Positions 1 to 10,242 are shown, counted from the first letter of the stretch. The stretch is DNA of 25,201 bases from Conidiobolus incongruus B7586 (GCA_000697335.1 JNEM01008400.1:1-25201), one strand, 5' to 3'. Made by a program: numbers and translations. Notes: generated by a model not told the origin, from the sequence alone.

Positions 1-1128
1 TTATTAAAATTAATTTAAAAATTCAACTATATTGCTTATTAACTGAAATTTTCGTTATTTAAATAGAAAATATTTCATATATATTAAAAATAAAAGAATA
101 TATTTTAATTAAAATTTATTATATAAAAGCAATTAATTAATATTATAGTTTTTATATATTTACTTAATTATACCCTATAAATTGAAAGAAAATATTAATA
201 ATTATTGAAGAAAATTGGATGAATACAAATCAATATAAAATTAATCAATTATATAATGATTTAAGCTTGAATTCTAATAATAATGATGTGTATCAAAAAT
301 AATTTGGGTTTGTTCAGAGTAATCGTTAAATAATAAATTGGATTAAATGAATGAATATAAGGTTTGATAATATTATCAAGTTTAATTATTTCAATTCTAT
401 GTAATATTGATAATATGTTTTTGGTTTTGATTAAATCAGAAATTATTTATATTCCATATTATTATTTAACAATATTTACTTAATTGTATTTGTATTTTTT
501 AAAAGCCAATTATATATTTGAAACTATAACTGTGATGTTATCAAATCGTCTATTTATTAACATCATTAACCTAATCAATTCATATCCTATTACATTACAC
601 AATAAATTAATAATGTGAAAAATAGATATGGATTATTGATATATTGATTTTAAAAAGCTTGAAAACAACAACTGAGTTTATAGATTAGTATATATTACTT
701 TAATATTTTGAGAAATGATTTAAGTTTTTAAAAAAACGATATTTATTAATCTGAAAATGTGTGATAGAGAATATTCCAATACAAATAATTGTTTATAGCC
801 AAAATTTTGATTACCAATTGAAAATGGATATTAATCAAATTTTAATTAATTTTTTCACATTAATTTAATTACATCTCGAATAACAAGAACAAATTACAAA
901 AATTACCTATTTTGTTAAATGGATAAAAAAATTTATAATTTTAAATTTTTTTTAAATTATTCTCTGTTAATAAGTTTATGTATGATTTAATCAAATAATT
1001 TGAATTAATAAAATTAAAAAATATTATTATATTAGTAATAATATTTTTTAAAATTTAGAAAACTGAAAAATGAATTTATATAGTAAAGAGGGATTAGATA
1101 TAATTCATTTTGAAAATACATAATCTTT

Positions 1129-1143
1129 TGTATTAGTAATACA
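1129..1143. promoter_or_regulatory. Palindrome TGTATTAGTAATACA, possible AP-1-like site
   Basis: This is a 7-bp-arm palindrome around a single G, containing TTAGTAA, the type of half-site-overlap motif recognised by fungal Yap1/AP-1 bZIP factors. The exact reverse complement of the same 15-mer recurs at 1311-1325. A regulatory role is inference. Confidence 0.3.
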
Positions 1144-1309
1144 TTTACATTTGTAATTCGAAATTCAATGATATATACTGATTGGGGTTCGGATATATTG
1201 GTTTTTGAATGTATTAATATCCTATAATGGATATTTTTTTATATTCAAGTCATTGATAATGGTAATGAGCAATATTATCTATAATGTTTCTATATAATAT
1301 ATTGAAAAT

Positions 1310-1326
1310 TTGTATTACTAATACAA
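1310..1326. promoter_or_regulatory. Palindrome TTGTATTACTAATACAA, twin of 1129-1143
   Basis: This 17-bp palindrome around a central C contains TTACTAA. Its inner 15 bases are the exact reverse complement of 1129-1143. It lies about 560 bp before the ATG of GST copy A. It could be a bZIP-type site or a chance AT-rich palindrome; the shared 15-mer argues mildly against chance. Confidence 0.3.
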
Positions 1327-1811
1327 TTTTATTAATTCAAGATTTCATATAATTTTGAAATAGATCCAACAACTGATCAAATTACGATTCAATAATCATT
1401 TTAAAACATTTATAATAAAAATCCGAAATAATTAAATTTAGAAAATGACGATATAGTGTATAATATTTTTATCATATATTTAATACTTTCATAATTAATT
1501 ATATTTGGATTGAATATTTTAAAATTGAATCAATTAATTATATTATTGGGATAGTCATATATAATTAATTGTATAAATTGGAATAATCTATAGATGATTT
1601 CAAGCAAAACAAACAATTAAATTTATTTTAAATGAAAATTTTGTTATAAAAACTTAGCCAATTATATTCTACTTAATTCTTTTAAAATTTCTAATTAAAT
1701 TAAAAATATTTTTATATTTTTCAGATTAATCCAATTATTAACCAATTAAAAATCCCCATTTGATCCTCTAATTAAATCCAGACCATTTTATTTTTCAACT
1801 TTGAGAATAGG

Positions 1812-1820
1812 TATATATAT
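1812..1820 (+). promoter_or_regulatory. TATA element of GST copy A
   Basis: TATATATAT lies 67-75 bp before the ATG at 1887, inside an otherwise mixed-sequence stretch. Its spacing matches the TATA elements seen before the other GST copies. Confidence 0.5.
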
Positions 1821-1886
1821 CCCAATGATGAAGTAGTCAATCAAACAGTCAACTAAGCAATTAAATATAGCAATTAACAATTCAAA

Positions 1887-2707
1887 ATGGTAAAAATCTT
1901 CGAATTAGTCAACGTTAAAGACGGTGTTAGCTTTAGTCCATTCGTGATTTCTGCTCTATTGTTTTTGAAGCATAAGGTAATGAAATAAATAATTTATTAA
2001 CACTATTACTCATTATTTATTATTATAGAATATTGATTTTGAATCCGAAAAATTAACTTTCGTTGAAGTGGGTCCAACTATTAGAAAATTAACGTAAGTT
2101 AAAATTTTACACAACAAAGCATCAATTATTAATGAATAATTTTAGCAACAATCAATGGTCTTTGGTCCCCACCATTCAATTCGACAATGGAGATGTTGTT
2201 TGGGACAGCCCCAAAATTGCCGATTATTTAGATAATCACTACCCACAAAATCCTTTGAAACGTAATGCCGAAATTGAAGAATTCGTCAACAGGTTCAAAT
2301 CCCAAACAGCTTTTACAGCTTTCAGACTAGTTATTATGGACATTTTGAACTCCATTGACGACGAAAACCAAAAGTATATGAGAGAAGCTAGAGAAAAAGA
2401 GTTGGGTCAAACTTTGGAAGAATTCAGTGCTAATCCTGAAAAGAATTTTAGCGATTTGATAGAGTATTTCCAACCCTTGGTCCAAATTCTCAGTAAGTCC
2501 GAGTTCATTGAAGGTAGAGAACCAGCATATGGTGATTATGTAATTATTGCACATTTTCAATGGATTAGATCACTCAATTATGATCTATTTACTAAAATTG
2601 TCGAGAATCTGACACCTAAAGTGCGTGAATGGGTTACTAAGATGGATAATTTATTTGATGGATATTTAAAAGGACAAAAAATTTTAAAAACTTATAAATC
2701 CCAATAA
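1887..2707 (+). CDS. Glutathione S-transferase, etherase-like, copy A (intact)
   Basis: Predicted cytosolic glutathione S-transferase of the fungal/bacterial beta-etherase-like type, 238 residues. Exons are 1887-1976, 2029-2093 and 2146-2707; introns are 52 nt each, with GTAATG...TAG and GTAAGT...TAG borders in phases 0 and 2. The thioredoxin-fold N-terminal domain (residues about 1-88) has the family signature DGVSFSPF with Ser17-Pro18 as the expected glutathione-activating region, Trp56 in NNQWSLVP with cis-Pro60, and the gamma-glutamyl-binding Asp72-Ser73 in VVWDSPKIADYLD. An all-helical C-terminal domain follows, ending in KMDNLFDGYLK. An ATG inside intron 2 (2132) opens a longer frame but would lose the catalytic half, so 1887 is the better start. 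An AATAAA lies at 2712-2717. It is the first of six same-strand paralogues. The substrate is unknown; detoxification or lignin-type ether cleavage are family possibilities. Confidence 0.88.
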
Positions 2708-2839
2708 TTTAAATAAATAAATAAATAAATTATTGATAATAATGAAGTTTCTTTTAAATGTAAAATTAAAAACATATATTTTAAATATTTAATTCGAATT
2801 TTAATAAATATTTTATAAAATTTAATTTCAATTTTTCTG

Positions 2840-2873
<34 letters not shown>

Positions 2874-3814
2874 ATTTAAATCTTGGAATAATTCTATGAA
2901 TTATAATTATTAACCCTAAAAATTAAAATATTTTAACCATATTAAATATATAATCAAATATATATAAATTATATCACACAAATTTTAATAAAACCCTTTA
3001 TTATTATATTTTATTTGTTTCAATAATATAATACTATTAATAAATTAATATTAATATTAATTTTTTATTTAACAAATTTTGGTTTAAATTATAAAAATAT
3101 ATAAATAATAGAATAATTTAAAAATATTAATTCAATTGATATATATATATAAATAATAATCAATCATTTTAAATATGACCAAAATTTAAAGTATTTATTT
3201 TATATAATGGTTTATGAGTATTTTCAAAATAGCCAAACTTGAAAAATATTCGAATATATCTGAATGAACTCTAATATAAAAAAATGCTAATAACTACTAT
3301 GAATCTTTTTTGAATATTCAATTTTATTTGAAATATTGAGTTTATTTTTAGAGAAAATTATTTATTGAATATTTTCAATAATAATAAGTATAATACAATT
3401 ATAAATATCTTTATATTACATATGGTTTATTTAATAATAATAATAAAACTTTATAAATATTTTGACAAATTCAAATGAAACTAATTTTAATAATAATGTA
3501 AATCAATATATATCATTCAATATGACTTTAAAAAGAATATTTAAATTTTGACTATACATTAATGTTATAGATTCCTTTCAATTTGGAAATTAATAACTAT
3601 TTATTATTTGAATTGTTAATTTAATTTTTTAATGCTATATAATATATGTATATATACTTAGTTATTTTCAAAAATTATATAAACTCAAATCAAAAATACA
3701 AAGAATTGGAATTTAGACTGATCTTTGATTTTAGTGCTACATCCACTAATGTATTACTTATAATAGATATGATTATGCTACTATAAAAATAGGCATGATT
3801 ATGTAGAAAATTAC
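2708..3814. other. AT-rich spacer between GST copy A and the LTR-like island
   Basis: It begins with a short AAAT repeat at about 2711-2730 in the likely 3' UTR of copy A, which supplies polyadenylation-type AATAAA words. A (TA)n tract of about 29 bp lies at 2841-2869. Otherwise I see no exon, RNA gene or element. Confidence 0.7.
2841..2869. repeat. (TA)n microsatellite
   Basis: An uninterrupted run of about 14 TA units lies 130 bp downstream of GST copy A. Similar but shorter AT runs occur near 10701-10720 and 16252-16268. Confidence 0.9.
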
Positions 3815-4147
3815 TGTCACGAGTCAGTTGACTCCTTCCTACCCAAGCATTCTTACATCAACCTAATATTAAAGTTATTTCTTCCTTGCATACCATCTGC
3901 TCTCGCTATATCTTTTAATTGGCCGATAATGCAAGTCACCAGAGAATCTCATGAATCACTTTACCCTACTCACACTATACAAAAGCCGGAATTAAAGCTA
4001 ACCTCAGCAGGAAGAGTTCGATCTGGATCCACCCAGCTATTTAACTTAAATCAATAAAGCCCCTATCTCCCTAACACTAACCTGGATTTCCCCAGATCTC
4101 TTTCTTTTACTTTAACTACTCTGGACACGGCTTTCTCAAGGAATGTT
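3815..4147. mobile_element. Probable solo LTR-like island, 333 bp
   Basis: A block clearly richer in G+C than the surrounding DNA (by eye about 40% against about 20%) starts with TGTCACGAG, a start seen in many Ty3/Gypsy-type LTRs, and contains an AATAAAGCCCC polyadenylation-like stretch. It is flanked on both sides by the 5-mer ATTAC (3810-3814 and 4148-4152), which fits a 5-bp target-site duplication. The right end does not show the expected CA terminus, so the family is uncertain and the copy looks old. No internal coding region is present. It sits immediately upstream of, and probably displaced the promoter of, GST copy B. Alternatives are a short non-autonomous element or a relic of a gene. 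Confidence 0.4.
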
Positions 4148-4177
4148 ATTACTTTTTCTATTCGCAATGAATCAAAA

Positions 4178-6480
4178 AAGTGAATTTACGAATTAGTTAA
4201 CGATCACAATGGCGTAAGTTTTTGTTCCATTCGTTATTTCATTTAAATTGTTTTTAAAACAAAAGAAAAGATAAACTTATATACTATGAAGTTAAACATT
4301 ATTTAATTTTATATAGAATATTGAGTTTGAATCGATTAAATTAACATTCGTTGAATTAAGTCCTTAATTGATCAAGTAATTCATATAATATTGAGAATGA
4401 TTCAATCGGCATAAAATTGAGAAGTTATTTCAAATTAATATTTTAAAATTATCTCATATTTATTATAATATAGGTAATTTGAATTTTTTTAATTACTGGA
4501 ACTGATCTTCAAAATCAATAAACAATTATATATTATCCTTTTTAAAATAATTGATTGGGTAGTGGTATTATTACCCTTATTCTTTACACAATATCATCGT
4601 GGAGCATAATTATATATTACAAAAATAGAATATTAGTTAATCAATGGATAATGAAATTAATAGATTTAACAACATATCTATTAAATTAAATCTTAATCAA
4701 TTGAACTTTATGATTAGTAAAGTTATAGTATTTGGATAACCAAATATTATAGAATATATAGCAGTTGAATATTGATAACTCCACCATATTATAGTATAGT
4801 ATATAATATTATAAGTTATTTAATGATCAGTGTGTTCTCAAAATTTTTTTTAAATAATTATTATTAAAGTTATTGAATTTTTATATTTAGAATGAAATTA
4901 ATAAAAGAATAGAATAAATAATTTTTATAAAATTTTGGGAATTGGATTAAAATCAGGTTTACAAATATATTTATAATTAAAAAAAATTTATAAAAATTAT
5001 ATATATATATAGGGTTCATCTGTGATTGTATTGAAGTTGTATATTTTATCCTGTTAATATGAATATTATTTCTAAAATTGAGAGTTTCAGTTCTTGAGAT
5101 CTCAAAAGTAACTAATAGATAGGTTTTGGATCTGTATTCTGACCACTAGAAATTGGATTATATGAGAAACAATAGAAATAATATATTCTTGGGTTTTATT
5201 AATTTAAATCCTAAAATTATGTTTAAAAAGTAGTTAAATTGATCAACCAATTAAATTATATTCAATATTATGTTGTTATTAAGGATAAAGAAAAGGTTTA
5301 AGCATTAAATTTAAGAAATGATGGATAAATAATGACTGATTAGAAGCTTAATAGTGATGGATTTATTGAAAAATTTCTATATGATTTTTTAAAGTTATCT
5401 TAGAATTTAGATATTTATAGGTTGAGTACATAAATTGGGCTGATGACTTAGTATTAAATCTCATTTCATATTTCAAATTAGTCACTAAGCGACACTTTAT
5501 GATTACGTTTACAAGCATGTTAGTGGTGTATTTATGTATTAATTCGTCAATTCGCTAATGCCTTTGTTAAAGTATATAGAGTTATAGTGTGGTCACTATA
5601 AAATTATTGAAATCAATAATCACATGATTATTTTTAAGTAGAATATTACTCTTTTTTGAACCTAATCAAATCTTTACATTGAGTTGATTTGTTTCAATCT
5701 TTAAATATATTATATAGTATATCATTGTACAAGTATAGTCTAAACTATATAATTAAAATATTTTTTTACATATATTATGTATTGATTTTTTAACTCTCTA
5801 TTATAGCATATATGTTTGCATTTAATCCAAAAATTGGTTAATAAGTGAGAACAACTTAAGTAAAATAAGATAAAATTGGCCCGAGCTAAAGAATTAACAT
5901 AAACGAAATATTTAAAAAACATTACAGCTCATAGTAACAACTAATAGTCTCAAGTCCCTGTAATAAAATTTTCGTATGGCGAGGTGGTTTATGACAGCCT
6001 TAAGATTGCCTCGTATTTATCATTACCCCACCATCAATTGACCCGATTTTCAAACTCCCTAAATTTATCTATATTTGAAAAATTTTCACAATTTGATCAT
6101 TCCATCAGCAATTAAATTAATGTTGATGTATATCAACAATCTTTTGGGCTGTGAGAATAAGAAATTGTTCTGGGACCAGAGGAAGGCTGAATTTAAAATG
6201 ACTTTAAAAGAATCTACAGGTAATCATGATAGCAATTTTGAAGAATTTAAGGAATAACTCCCTTTGTTTACTGTACATTTCAGTTATTAAATATTCATTG
6301 AAGGGTAGTGACTAGCTTTGGCGGATTATGTGGTTATGGTTTACTCTTAGTGGACTCTCTCTTTTGATGATGAGCTCTATGGGATAGTTACTGAGAAATA
6401 AAGCCTTGTAATTATTGAATGAATTAATAGGGTGGATAACTTGTTTCATTAATTATCTACCATATTTTAAAACTTGGTAA
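4178..6480 (+). pseudogene. GST copy B, decayed, with an expanded second intron
   Basis: Remnant of the same three-exon GST gene. Exon 1 (about 4178-4264) reads YELVNDHNGVSF in one frame, but the start codon is no longer recognisable and later codons are disrupted. Exon 2 (about 4317-4381) reads NIEFESIKLTFVELSP and then a stop. Exon 3 (about 5935-6475) keeps VPVIKF, GEVVYDSLKIASYL and MTLKEST-like blocks with frame changes between them. Where intact copies encode Gln-Trp, it has TAA TAG (5942-5947). The donor after exon 1 has lost its GT. Intron 2, 52-56 nt in intact copies, is replaced by about 1.55 kb of unrecognised sequence. The LTR-like island lies 30 bp upstream of exon 1. It is non-functional as read. 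Confidence 0.85.
4382..5934. other. 1.55-kb unrecognised insertion-like stretch within GST copy B
   Basis: This stretch separates exon 2 from exon 3 of the decayed copy B, where the other copies have an intron of 52-60 nt. I looked for terminal inverted repeats near both ends and for transposase or reverse-transcriptase motifs and found none. A short open stretch near 5525-5590 encodes VLIRQFANAFVKVYRVIV, which I cannot place. A 60-codon frame on the minus strand (5922-5740) has no recognisable features. Confidence 0.5.
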
Positions 6481-6881
6481 GTTAGTGAACAATATCCTAA
6501 TAGAAGAGCACAATCAAAATTCTAAACCCTACCATCATTAAATTAATTCCCTTAAATCTAATTGTTAAAAATATATGGTTAATTGTAAAATACTAATGAA
6601 ATTTAATTTTAAAATTTATTATTAATTTGATAGTTGTAATAAATGATAAATTATTATAATTTCAAAATATGAATATTTTTCATATATTTAAGTATATTTT
6701 ACATTATTACTACTAAAATAGTATCAAATTTTATATAAATTATCTTGATATTTTTTTAAAAGAAGTAATACATTTTCAAGAATTTAATATTAAACAATTA
6801 GAATTCAATAGATAAAATTCATGCATTTCAACCTCAGCCTTTAAACCATATCAACACAATTATTTAGGTTTTATTGATTAA

Positions 6882-6888
6882 TTAGTCA
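6882..6888 (+). promoter_or_regulatory. AP-1/Yap1-like site TTAGTCA before GST copy C
   Basis: TTAGTCA is the reverse complement of TGACTAA, a core used by fungal Yap1-type bZIP factors. It lies 102-108 bp before the ATG of copy C. Copies D and E have related 7-mers at nearly the same distance. Function is inferred from family knowledge, since Yap1 commonly drives GST genes under oxidative stress. Confidence 0.35.
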
Positions 6889-6944
6889 GATTCAAATTAT
6901 TATGAGAATTATTAAAATAATGAATTTAATTAGATGTGATCGGA

Positions 6945-6952
6945 TATAAATA
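6945..6952 (+). promoter_or_regulatory. TATA element of GST copy C
   Basis: TATAAATA lies 38-45 bp before the ATG at 6990. The same 8-mer is present before copy D. Confidence 0.5.
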
Positions 6953-6989
6953 GATATAAGTCGTGAATTTTATAATAATCTTAAACAAA

Positions 6990-7751
6990 ATGGTTAAAAT
7001 CTATCTATTAGTTAACAGTCACAATAGTGTTAATTTCAGTCCTTTCAAATTCGTTGCTTTATTATGTTTAAAGCATAAGGTAGATCATATTAGTATAGAG
7101 ATTAAATTTATATATTAAATGTAAATCCAGAATAGAGATCAATCAAGTACCTCTTACTTTCATTGAAGTTGGATCTACTATCAAAAAAGTGACGTAAGTA
7201 AATTTATCTTAGTATTAAATATAATAAATTTAATTCAATCAAATACTATAGTAATGATAAATCGTCCTTTGTCCCTGCAGTAGATTTTGGAAATGGCAAC
7301 ATTATCAGCGACAGTTCCAAAATCGCTGAATATCTCGACCAACACCACCACGAAAATCCTCAAACTGACCAATTCTTATCTCAATTTCACAAAACTTTTG
7401 GTTTCAAATTTGCAAAATTAATGGCGATAACCACACGTAACAACCTTGACTTAGAAAATTAAAAATTTTACAAGCTAGAGAATTTGAATTAGGTGTTACA
7501 CTTGAAGCATTTTGTGGTGACTATGAGCGGAATTCTAAGGATTTGATCAGTTATCTCAAACCTTTGGAGGTGATATTCCAGGATTTGGAGATTATGTTGT
7601 AATGGATTACTTGCAGTCACTTCGTACTCTGGATCTTACTGTGTTTGACAAGTTGGTCCAAGATCACTCAGGTGTTAAAACTCGTGAATGGGTTGGAAAA
7701 ATGGATAATCTTTTTGGTTGTTACTTGAAAACATTTAAAACTTTGAATTAA
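6990..7751 (+). pseudogene. GST copy C, decayed but least degraded pseudogene
   Basis: Exon 1 (6990-7079) is still open: MVKIYLLVNSHNSVNFSPF, with Ser-Pro retained, and ends at a normal GTAGAT donor. Exon 2 (7131-7193) is 63 nt instead of the invariant 65, which shifts the frame before PLTFIEVGSTIKKVT. Exon 3 (7252-7751) keeps NDKSSFVPAVDFGNG and SDSSKIAEYLDQ, then meets a stop (7460-7462), changes frame, and has lost about 13 codons near 7565-7580 before GDYVVMDYLQSL and a good C-terminus (GKMDNLFGCYLK). The conserved Trp is replaced (TCG). A longer exon 2 starting at 7099 would restore the frame but needs a 19-nt intron, far below the roughly 50 nt used elsewhere. Promoter-like TATA and AP-1-like motifs remain. 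Confidence 0.8.
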
Positions 7752-8125
7752 TAATCAGTATTTAAATAATCAATTTTTATTCAGTTTTTTATAAAATATT
7801 TATAATGCATTCATATGTATCAATTTATTATTTTAATTAAAAATGACTTATTTTTTACACAACATATACATTTGTTCTAAAATTGATACTAAATATAAAT
7901 ATTAATATTTTAAAAATTTATGCAAAATATAAAATGATATATATTCGCGAAAATTCTCTGTGGAGGTGTACTTTTATCTAGACAAGATTAAATCGCCAGA
8001 GGTAAATAGTAAATTACTGCAATTTAACTAAAAGTACTAGGATTTGTACAAACAGTGGTAAATTGCTTCATTGGTTAACTGTAATTCTATAAATTTGATA
8101 TCTTATACATAGCAAACTCAATGTT

Positions 8126-8144
8126 TCTGGTAAATCTTACCAGG
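8126..8144. repeat. Short inverted repeat CTGGTAA / TTACCAG
   Basis: Arms CTGGTAA and TTACCAG are separated by ATC, giving a 7-bp stem with a 3-nt loop (positions accurate to within a base or two). It sits in the less AT-rich island downstream of GST copy C. No function can be assigned. Confidence 0.5.
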
Positions 8145-8982
8145 AAGCATAATAGGATACATTGGAAATGGGGATATTAAGATCGTGTTCATTAATAAGT
8201 AACAATTTCAAAATAGATATAATTGTTGATTATGTCAATAAGAACACTTTTTCTGCGGGAAATGACAGAAAGAAACTTGTTCGAGTACTTTTATATCTCA
8301 TTCTGATTTCTCAGATTAGAATACTAACTATTATCTTGAGTTAATATCAACTGTTGTTTTTATAATGTATCATATATTTTTCTCATCCTCTTTTATTCTC
8401 GATATATATTATTGCAAAATAATCTAGTTTATATATCAAATTTATTGAAAAATAGACTCTTGTTGATAATAAAATATAAATACTCTTATTCAATTTCCAT
8501 TCATTTCCAATTTATAGTACTAAATAAAACGAAATATCAAAAATATCACAGTTTTCGAAATTAATTTATTAATTTCATGATTTTCATGACAATTGATATA
8601 ATTTGATCAATGTATCACATATATCTTATATTAATAAGGTTCTAAACAATGGCTAATATAATAATGATATTTCCTTAATACAAATAACTTGATTGATTTG
8701 AATTTAATAAATGTCAATTTCAATAACTAAAAATTATATTATAATTTTGAAAATATTAAATATTAAATATTATAAAATAACATTAATATTAAATTGAATC
8801 ACGTATAAAAATCAATTGGTTTTGTTGAATATTGTTATTGATAACTATGATATTCAAATATTATATATAGAATTTGTAATTTATCTTGACTTAGTTTAGT
8901 AACAAAAGACGAAATAATATTGTCATTTTAATTTTATATCAAATATAAATCAAGAAAATTAAGACCAAAAATAGTTAGTTTT

Positions 8983-8989
8983 TGACTAA
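8983..8989 (+). promoter_or_regulatory. AP-1/Yap1-like site TGACTAA before GST copy D
   Basis: TGACTAA lies 95-101 bp before the ATG of copy D, the position class also seen before copies C (TTAGTCA, its reverse complement) and E (TTACTAA). A second related word, TTAGTAA, lies about 90 bp further upstream, near 8896-8902. Confidence 0.35.
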
Positions 8990-9007
8990 ATTATAATACC
9001 AAGAGAA

Positions 9008-9015
9008 TATAAATA
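9008..9015 (+). promoter_or_regulatory. TATA element of GST copy D
   Basis: TATAAATA lies 69-76 bp before the ATG at 9084. Confidence 0.5.
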
Positions 9016-9083
9016 ATATACTTGTCAACGTAATGATTGTTTATATTATCATAAATAAATTCAACAATTATAATAAAATAATA

Positions 9084-9910
9084 ATGATTAAATTATATGA
9101 ATTAGTAAATCCACATGGAGGTGTTAGCTTCAATCCAGTTTGTATACCTGCTAGATTATTTTTTAAATATAAGGTAATTCCGAACTATGATTTAATTTAT
9201 ATTTAATTATTTTTCAATAATGTAGAAAATTGATTTTAACCCTGTTGAGCTAACCTTTGTTGAAGTGAGACGAACAATTAGAAAATTAACGTAAGTAATT
9301 AACATTGTGTCATTAGCAATAGTAAAATATATTCTTATTGGATTGATAGCAATAGCAAATAGTCCCGAGTACCCGCAGTACAATTTCCCAATGGTGACGT
9401 AGTTTATGACAGGCCCAAAATAGCCGACTATCTTGATAAATACTATATCGAGATTCTCCCCAGGTGCAAAAACTCCGAAATTGACCAATTTTTTTTTTGC
9501 AAAATTCAATCCCTCAATGATCAAATCGGCATTTCGATTAGGTATCATGAATAACTACAATTGTCTAAATTCAGAAAGCTAAAAATATTTGAGGGAAGCT
9601 AGAGAACGCGATTTAAGGATGATACTCGAAGAATTTAGTGCCAATCCAGAACAAAATTTTGAACTTTGATAACTTAATTTGAGTCAGTCAAAATTTTAGA
9701 AATATGAGCATATATTGAGTGAGATTCGCTAGTTTATACGGATTATGCTGTGATGGGGTTGGTGCACTGGGTCCATGTCCTCGATCCTGATTTATTTATA
9801 ATATTAGTTTTAAATCATCCAAGTCCCAAACTTCAAGAATGGGTTAAAAAATGTACAATTTATTTGACGAATATTTAAAAACTTTTAAACCTTTAAACTA
9901 TAATAAATAA
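9084..9910 (+). pseudogene. GST copy D, decayed
   Basis: Exon 1 (9084-9173) is intact: MIKLYELVNPHGGVSFNP, and exon 2 (9226-9290, 65 nt) is intact and reads KIDFNPVELTFVEV. Both donors (GTAATT, GTAAGT) and acceptors are sound. Exon 3 (from 9350) has TAG at 9360-9362 exactly where intact copies have the conserved Trp codon TGG. It then reads VPAVQFPNGDVVYD and RPKIADYLDKYY, meets another stop near 9550, shifts frame, resumes as KYLREARERDLR and ends with EWVKK-like sequence. The Asp-Ser pair is Asp-Arg here. At least three breaks exist, so no complete product is expected. The intact first half suggests fairly recent inactivation. A 113-codon minus-strand frame over this region is antisense shadow. 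Confidence 0.85.
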
Positions 9911-10149
9911 TGAAAAGCAATTAAATTTGAAATATAAAAGGCCTATAAATTAAACAAATGAGATAATTTGAAATTTTGATAGCGTAATTAATTAAAATAT
10001 ATTTTTAATTTAGATTTATCATATATAGTTATATAATTCGAGGTATTGTTTCTATCATTGATGTTCATAAAAATATTACCCCACCCTCAATTAAATAAAA
10101 ATTAAATATATTTATTACTCTAGAATTAATGGATGAATATTTAAACCAA

Positions 10150-10223
10150 GCTCCCATAGCTCAGTTGGTTAGAGCGTGGTGCTAATAACGCCAAGGTCAC
10201 AGGTTCGATCCCTGTTGGGAGCA
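10150..10223 (+). tRNA. tRNA-Ile (anticodon AAT, read as IAU)
   Basis: A 74-nt intronless nuclear tRNA. The acceptor stem GCTCCCA (10150-10156) pairs with TGGGAGC (10216-10222), with discriminator A at 10223. The A box TAGCTCAGTTGG is at 10157-10168 and the B box GGTTCGATCCC at 10202-10212. The anticodon stem TGGTG/CGCCA encloses the loop CTAATAA (10182-10188), giving anticodon AAT at 10184-10186. CCA is not encoded, as expected for a eukaryotic gene. A run of nine T residues at 10243-10251 is the likely RNA polymerase III stop. Confidence 0.97.
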
Positions 10224-10242
10224 ATTCAGACTTTCCACCTAA

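Larger units (their letters stand above)
1..1886. other. AT-rich spacer upstream of GST copy A
   Basis: No gene could be supported here. One Asn-rich 27-codon ATG reading frame (219-302) has no exon partners that I can find. The last 80 bases carry the TATA element of GST copy A, and two 15-bp palindromes lie at 1129-1143 and 1311-1325 (listed separately). The rest is simple AT-rich sequence. Confidence 0.7.
6481..6989. other. Spacer upstream of GST copy C
   Basis: AT-rich spacer with no exon. Its last 110 bases hold a relic promoter: an AP-1-like 7-mer at 6882-6888 and a TATA element at 6945-6952, both listed separately. Confidence 0.6.
7752..9083. other. Spacer between GST copies C and D, with a mixed-composition island
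   Basis: Most of this is AT-rich and empty. The part at about 7945-8345 is less AT-rich, contains a short hairpin (8126-8144) and an open frame whose first ATG is 8168 (to 8343). The predicted 58-residue peptide, starting MGILRSCSLI, matches no family I recognise. It may be a fragment of an old repeat. The promoter motifs of copy D lie at 8983-9015. Confidence 0.5.

Noticed and set aside
364-379. 16-bp perfect palindrome TTGATAATATTATCAA
   Set aside because: Several palindromes of this length are expected by chance at this base composition, and nothing else marks the site.
2132-2707. 191-codon frame as a complete GST starting at 2132
   Set aside because: Its ATG lies inside intron 2 and the frame lacks the Ser-Pro glutathione region; splicing from 1887 gives a full family-length protein.
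3983-4035. tRNA-like B box (GAGTTCGATCTGG) suggesting a tRNA-derived SINE
   Set aside because: No matching A box at the right distance and no tRNA fold; the flanking 5-mers and TGTCACG start fit an LTR-like end better.
7099-7193. Extended exon 2 rescuing GST copy C
   Set aside because: It would require a 19-nt intron while the others are about 50 nt or more, and exon 3 has further breaks in any case.
8168-8343. 58-codon frame as a Copia integrase/RNase H fragment
   Set aside because: A KIDIIVDYVNKNTF stretch looked faintly like the end of a Copia RNase H domain, but no flanking motifs support it.
9207-9548. 113-codon minus-strand frame
   Set aside because: It lies antisense to the exons of decayed GST copy D and has no features of its own.
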